Origin: Polynucleobacter meluiroseus
GTDB lineage: Bacteria; Bacteroidota; Bacteroidia; Flavobacteriales_D; Crocinitomicaceae
Length of the DNA: 8,286 bases
Direction of reading: 5' to 3'
Assembly: GCA_943328715.2 (NCBI GenBank)
Contig: CALQBB020000019.1
Coordinates: forward strand, 1-8,286
In this document: positions 5,694 to 8,286 of the stretch, in pieces
Numbering within the stretch: position 1 is the first letter of the stretch
How the letters are laid out: every line of letters starts with the position of its first letter
Made by a program: the position numbers and the translations under genes
The notes under the pieces: model-generated
Seen by the model: the letters and a program-made list of their open reading frames with translations, nothing else
Told to the model about the DNA's origin: nothing
Database searches by the model: none

Positions 5694-5928
5694 ACACATC
5701 GTCGAATTCATTGAGAACAATGATGAAGACTACGTTATTGAAACCATGGAAACACTCGAGAATCTAATTGAGGCTCCAGGGATTAAGGACGAAGAATTGG
5801 ATGTAATCGGCGAATTATTATCGAACTATTCTGGCGCATTAGAAGTGCACAAGGACATTCAAACCGGGACAGCAAAAAGAGATGCGTTAAATGCATTTAT
5901 GAAGCGCGTAACAGGTTCTATTGACTAA
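5674..5928 (+). CDS. Small acidic DUF6952-type protein in the peroxiredoxin operon
   Basis: An 84-residue protein with no known function. It resembles short flavobacterial proteins beginning MKLPVIKH and ending NAFMKRV.GSID that I recall as DUF6952; this is recognition from memory, not a search. It is acidic (18 Asp/Glu against 8 Lys/Arg), has no cysteine, no signal peptide and no membrane segment, and looks mainly helical, with ENNDEDYVIETMETLENL (14-31) and KDEELDVIGELL (38-49) as likely amphipathic helices. Lacking cysteine, it cannot be a thiol-redox enzyme itself; an adaptor or regulator of the adjacent peroxiredoxin or thioredoxin is possible. It starts at an ATG 20 nt inside the thioredoxin gene, so translation of the two is probably coupled, and a strong terminator follows 20 nt after the stop. 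Confidence 0.8.
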   Translation: MRLPVIKHIVEFIENNDEDYVIETMETLENLIEAPGIKDEELDVIGELLSNYSGALEVHKDIQTGTAKRDALNAFMKRVTGSID

Positions 5929-5947
5929 ACTTGAATCAATGTATGTG

Positions 5948-5977
5948 AAAGCCAACGAATTTCGTTGGCTTTTTTTT
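5948..5977 (+). terminator. Intrinsic terminator of the ahpC-trx-DUF6952 operon
   Basis: AAAGCCAACGA (5948-5958) pairs perfectly with TCGTTGGCTTT (5962-5972) around a short loop, followed by an 8-base T-tract (5970-5977). This separates the peroxide operon from prfA. Confidence 0.9.
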
Positions 5978-6006
5978 GTTTCCTACGGAAGGATTAACCC
6001 CAATGC

Positions 6007-6037
6007 TTTGCTTTCGCAGATGTTCTTCTTATCTTTG
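6007..6037 (+). promoter_or_regulatory. Promoter of prfA-pyrF abutting the start codon
   Basis: TTTG at 6007-6010 and TATCTTTG at 6030-6037 are both exact Bacteroidota consensus elements, with an ideal 19-nt spacer. Only CTAC separates the -7 element from the prfA ATG at 6042, so transcription should begin at or within a few bases of the start codon, giving a leaderless mRNA. Confidence 0.75.
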
Positions 6038-6041
6038 CTAC

Positions 6042-7121
6042 ATGTCAGATTTACTATCGAAATTAGAAGCGATTCACTACCGTTTTGTAGAAGTTGGAAC
6101 CATGATCACCGATCCGGATATCATTTCGGATATGGAACGTTACGTGAAACTCAATAAAGAATACCGAGATTTAGAATCCTTGGACGAAATGTACAAAGCG
6201 TATAAAAATGTCCTTGAAAATTTAAGTAGCTCGAAAGCCATGTTGGAGGTCGAAACAGATCCCGAAATGCGTGAAATGGCTAAGATGGAAATTGATGAAT
6301 TGGAAAGTAAGCGTCCCATTATGGATGAAGAAATCAAAATGATGTTGATTCCAAAAGATCCAGAAGATGATAAAAATGCCATCATCGAACTTCGTGCTGG
6401 AACAGGTGGTGATGAGGCGTGTATCTTTGTGGAAGATATCTTCCGCATGTATACCATGTATTTCAAAGAAATGGGCTGGCAATACGAAGTGATCAATTCA
6501 TCAGAAGGAACAGTAAAAGGATACAAAGAGATTTCTATTGATGTCGCAGGTGCTGGAATCTATGGAATGCTGAAGTTTGAGTCGGGCGTTCACCGCGTTC
6601 AACGTGTACCGGAAACAGAATCACAAGGACGCGTGCATACCTCTGCCATCACTGTGGCGGTGTTACCGGAAGCAGAAGAGGTAGATTTCAATTTGGACAT
6701 GAACGATGTGCGCAAGGATACTTTCCGTGCATCTGGAGCGGGTGGACAGCACATTAATAAAACAGAGTCCGCGATTCGTTTGACTCACCTTCCAACTTTG
6801 ACCGTAGTAGAATGTCAAGATGGACGTTCACAGCATAAAAACTTAGAAAAAGCGATATCGGTACTCCGTTCACGTTTGTACCAAGCAGAGTTAGATCGCG
6901 TGCACAACGAGCGTGCGGCTCAACGTAAGACACTCGTTTCGACGGGAGATCGTTCAGCTAAAATTCGCACATACAACTATCCACAAGGAAGAATTACAGA
7001 TCACCGTATCAATAAAACAATGTACAACCTCAGTTCATTTATGAACGGCGATGTGCAAGAAATGATTGACGCTTTGAAAATGGCGGAAAATGCGGAAAAA
7101 CTGAAAGGACAAACGCTATGA
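6042..7121 (+). CDS. prfA: Peptide chain release factor 1
   Basis: A 359-residue class I release factor that reads UAA and UAG stop codons in the ribosomal A site and triggers peptidyl-tRNA hydrolysis. The catalytic motif is GAGGQ with GGQ at 234-236, whose glutamine is normally methylated by PrmC. The codon-reading motif is P-E-T at 190-192 inside [10 protein letters not shown], the PxT tripeptide that marks RF1 rather than RF2 (SPF). Other family blocks are [11 protein letters not shown] (116-126), VHRVQRVP (183-190) and the near-C-terminal [20 protein letters not shown] (302-321). I chose ATG 6042 because [11 protein letters not shown] matches normal RF1 N-termini; an in-frame ATG at 5976 would add 22 unrelated residues starting inside the preceding terminator and crossing the promoter. 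The stop overlaps the pyrF start by 4 nt (ATGA). Confidence 0.95.
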   Translation: MSDLLSKLEAIHYRFVEVGTMITDPDIISDMERYVKLNKEYRDLESLDEMYKAYKNVLENLSSSKAMLEVETDPEMREMAKMEIDELESKRPIMDEEIKMMLIPKDPEDDKNAIIELRAGTGGDEACIFVEDIFRMYTMYFKEMGWQYEVINSSEGTVKGYKEISIDVAGAGIYGMLKFESGVHRVQRVPETESQGRVHTSAITVAVLPEAEEVDFNLDMNDVRKDTFRASGAGGQHINKTESAIRLTHLPTLTVVECQDGRSQHKNLEKAISVLRSRLYQAELDRVHNERAAQRKTLVSTGDRSAKIRTYNYPQGRITDHRINKTMYNLSSFMNGDVQEMIDALKMAENAEKLKGQTL

Positions 7122-7933
7122 CAAAACAAGAATTAATTCAACAAATTCGATTAAAAGAGTCCTTTCTGTGCGTAGGATTAGATCCGGATATGAGTAAAAT
7201 TCCGACACATTTGTTGGAAATGGACGATCCGATTTTTGAATTTAACAAAGCCATCATTGATGCGACGCATCCCTATGCGGTAGCGTTTAAACCAAATACA
7301 GCATTCTTTGAATGTCATGGTTCGAAAGGTTGGGATTCTTTGGAGAAAACGATCAACTACATTCCTAAAGAATGCATGATCATTGCGGATGCAAAACGCG
7401 GAGATATTGGAAATACCTCAACTTATTATGCGAAGACCTTTTTCGAGACGCTTCATGCGGATGCTGTTACCGTTGCGCCATACATGGGTTCAGATAGCGT
7501 TTTGCCATTCACTAAATTTGATGGTAAATGGGTCGTTTTATTGGCTTTGACTTCCAATGAAGGAGCAAAGGATTTTCAATTAAAATCAGGTCAAGACGGA
7601 CTTTTATTTGAAAACGTATTGAGAACGTCCATGCAATGGGCTAGTTCGGAAAAAATGATGTTTGTGGTGGGTGCTACGAGAGCTGAGGATATTGCCGAAG
7701 TGAGAAAATTGGCTCCTGATTATTTTTTCCTCGTTCCAGGTGTTGGAGCGCAAGGTGGAAGTTTGGAAGATGTAGTGAAGTATGGTGCGAATGAGGAATG
7801 TGGCTTGTTAGTCAATTCGTCGCGTGGAATTATTTATGCCTCTTCGGGATTGGATTTTGCAAGTGCTGCAAAAAAAGAAGCGCTGAAAATACAAAACCAA
7901 ATGGCCGTGCATGTTCAGCGCTGGAACTTTTAA
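7118..7933 (+). CDS. pyrF: Orotidine 5'-phosphate decarboxylase (long, type 2 form)
   Basis: A 271-residue enzyme that decarboxylates OMP to UMP, the last step of de novo UMP synthesis. The catalytic block is [10 protein letters not shown] at 91-100, containing the Asp91-Lys93-Asp96 array. Lys58 in AFKPN is the other conserved active-site lysine, and phosphate-binding elements are PGVGAQGG (207-214) and SSRG with Arg236 (234-237). The length of about 270 residues and the FECHG segment (64-68) fit the longer PyrF subfamily rather than the E. coli type of about 245. It is translationally coupled to prfA by an ATGA overlap and shares its promoter; I recall prfA and pyrF as neighbours in other flavobacteria. 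No T-rich terminator follows; the convergent lipoprotein gene ends 10 nt away. Confidence 0.94.
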   Translation: MTKQELIQQIRLKESFLCVGLDPDMSKIPTHLLEMDDPIFEFNKAIIDATHPYAVAFKPNTAFFECHGSKGWDSLEKTINYIPKECMIIADAKRGDIGNTSTYYAKTFFETLHADAVTVAPYMGSDSVLPFTKFDGKWVVLLALTSNEGAKDFQLKSGQDGLLFENVLRTSMQWASSEKMMFVVGATRAEDIAEVRKLAPDYFFLVPGVGAQGGSLEDVVKYGANEECGLLVNSSRGIIYASSGLDFASAAKKEALKIQNQMAVHVQRWNF

Positions 7934-7943
7934 GATAAGCGAA

Positions 7944-8084
7944 TTATTTAGACGCTAAATCTGAATTTTCTGTTTGTTGAATACTTCCGTACGCATCGCA
8001 GCTAGCTGTTCGTCCCGCTCCACAAGAAGCTAAAATTACTGATACTACCGCTGCACAGATTAATAGAGTGAATTTCGTTTTCAT
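7944..8084 (-). CDS. 46-residue predicted lipoprotein
   Basis: An ATG at 8084 on the minus strand opens a 46-codon frame ending in TAA at 7946-7944. The N-terminus MKTKFTLLICAAVVSVILAS is a classic type II signal peptide with lipobox LASC, making Cys21 the lipidated residue. The mature peptide is only 26 residues and begins CGAGRTASCDAYGS, with a second cysteine at 29; I have an impression of similar GxGRTA-CDAY lipoproteins in Bacteroidota but cannot name a family. No acidic surface-export signal follows Cys21, so a periplasm-facing location is likely. The leader is A/C-rich (ACAAACAACAATG), the usual translation context here. The last codons overlap a small palindrome (7946-7960). It is convergent with pyrF. 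No good promoter match was found; TAACTTTA (8139-8132) is one base off the -7 consensus. Confidence 0.75.
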   Translation of the reverse strand: MKTKFTLLICAAVVSVILASCGAGRTASCDAYGSIQQTENSDLASK

Positions 8085-8192
8085 TGTTGTTTGTTTTGTT
8101 GTTTGTGAGTTGTCTAACGGCCCACATTTTATAAAGTTACAATTTTTTCAAAAAAGAGGAGTTATATCCTCATAAGTTTCGATTTTTACCTT

Positions 8193-8286
8193 GTGAAAAA
8201 ACTATTTATTTCTTTAATTACTCTTGTCTTTTTGTCCTTTTTAAGCTTTGGACAAAAAAACATTGTTTTTTTTCAAAAAAACGGAA
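8193..8286 (+). CDS. N-terminus of a secreted or exported protein (3' end outside window)
   Basis: An open frame of 31 codons runs from GTG 8193 to the window edge. It begins MKKLFISLITLVFLSFLSFG followed by QKNIVFFQKNG: two lysines, a hydrophobic stretch of about 16 residues, and a likely signal peptidase I site after SFG, the FGQ junction being common in Bacteroidota exported proteins. No ATG is available in frame nearby, so GTG is the best start. Too little mature sequence remains to name a function. It diverges from the lipoprotein gene across a 108-nt AT-rich gap. Confidence 0.6.
   Translation, partial: MKKLFISLITLVFLSFLSFGQKNIVFFQKNG

Noticed and set aside
5976..6041. Longer RF1 with a start at 5976
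   Set aside because: The extension begins in the T-tract of the previous terminator and runs through the prfA promoter; RF1 homology begins at ATG 6042.
7946..7960. ATTTAG-ACG-CTAAAT palindrome as a pyrF terminator
   Set aside because: The stem is short and AT-rich with no following T-tract on either strand, and it overlaps the end of the lipoprotein gene.
1..8286. Mobile elements, CRISPR, toxin-antitoxin, phage or defence systems
   Set aside because: No transposase, integrase, long terminal repeats, spaced direct repeats or defence domains are seen; genes and spacing are those of core chromosome.

Overview
The window looks like ordinary housekeeping chromosome from a Bacteroidota bacterium, most likely class Flavobacteriia and perhaps a Fluviicola/Crocinitomicaceae relative (the family is inferred from protein resemblance; no search was run). 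Supporting signs are moderate-to-low GC, A-rich leaders without Shine-Dalgarno sequences, and several copies of the Bacteroidota -7 promoter octamer TAnnTTTG. A small acidic protein of the DUF6952 type sits behind an AhpC-thioredoxin pair, as I recall it doing in flavobacteria. I see no insertion sequences, CRISPR arrays, phage genes or attachment sites.

Layout, left to right. A SprT-like zinc metalloprotease gene (minus strand, cut by the left edge) diverges from an MlaE-MlaF pair, the permease and ATPase of a lipid-transport ABC system, joined by a 4-nt ATGA overlap. Next come a promoter, tRNA-Leu(UAG) and an intrinsic terminator, followed only 28 nt later by trigger factor (tig). A terminator between tig and the convergent oxyR gene may serve both. 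The oxyR gene diverges from a peroxide-defence operon: AhpC-type peroxiredoxin, a small WCGNC thioredoxin and a DUF6952-type protein, closed by a strong terminator. A textbook promoter abuts the start codon of prfA (RF1), which overlaps pyrF by ATGA. The right end holds a 46-residue lipoprotein on the minus strand and the first 31 codons of a secreted protein on the plus strand.

Functionally, the best-integrated unit is oxyR/ahpC-trx-DUF6952. The OxyR protein keeps both redox cysteines (Cys196, Cys205). The intergenic region carries two identical TAACTTTG octamers, an imperfect palindrome at an activator position and a perfect 13-bp palindrome near the predicted transcription start. The adjacent thioredoxin is a plausible electron donor for the peroxiredoxin, since no AhpF lies beside it.

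I found no clearly novel system. The observations most worth checking are the apparently leaderless prfA mRNA (with weaker parallels at sprT and mlaE), the lack of promoter space between the tRNA-Leu terminator and tig, a possible 18-codon leader peptide with a stop-start overlap onto mlaE, and the regulatory palindromes in front of ahpC.
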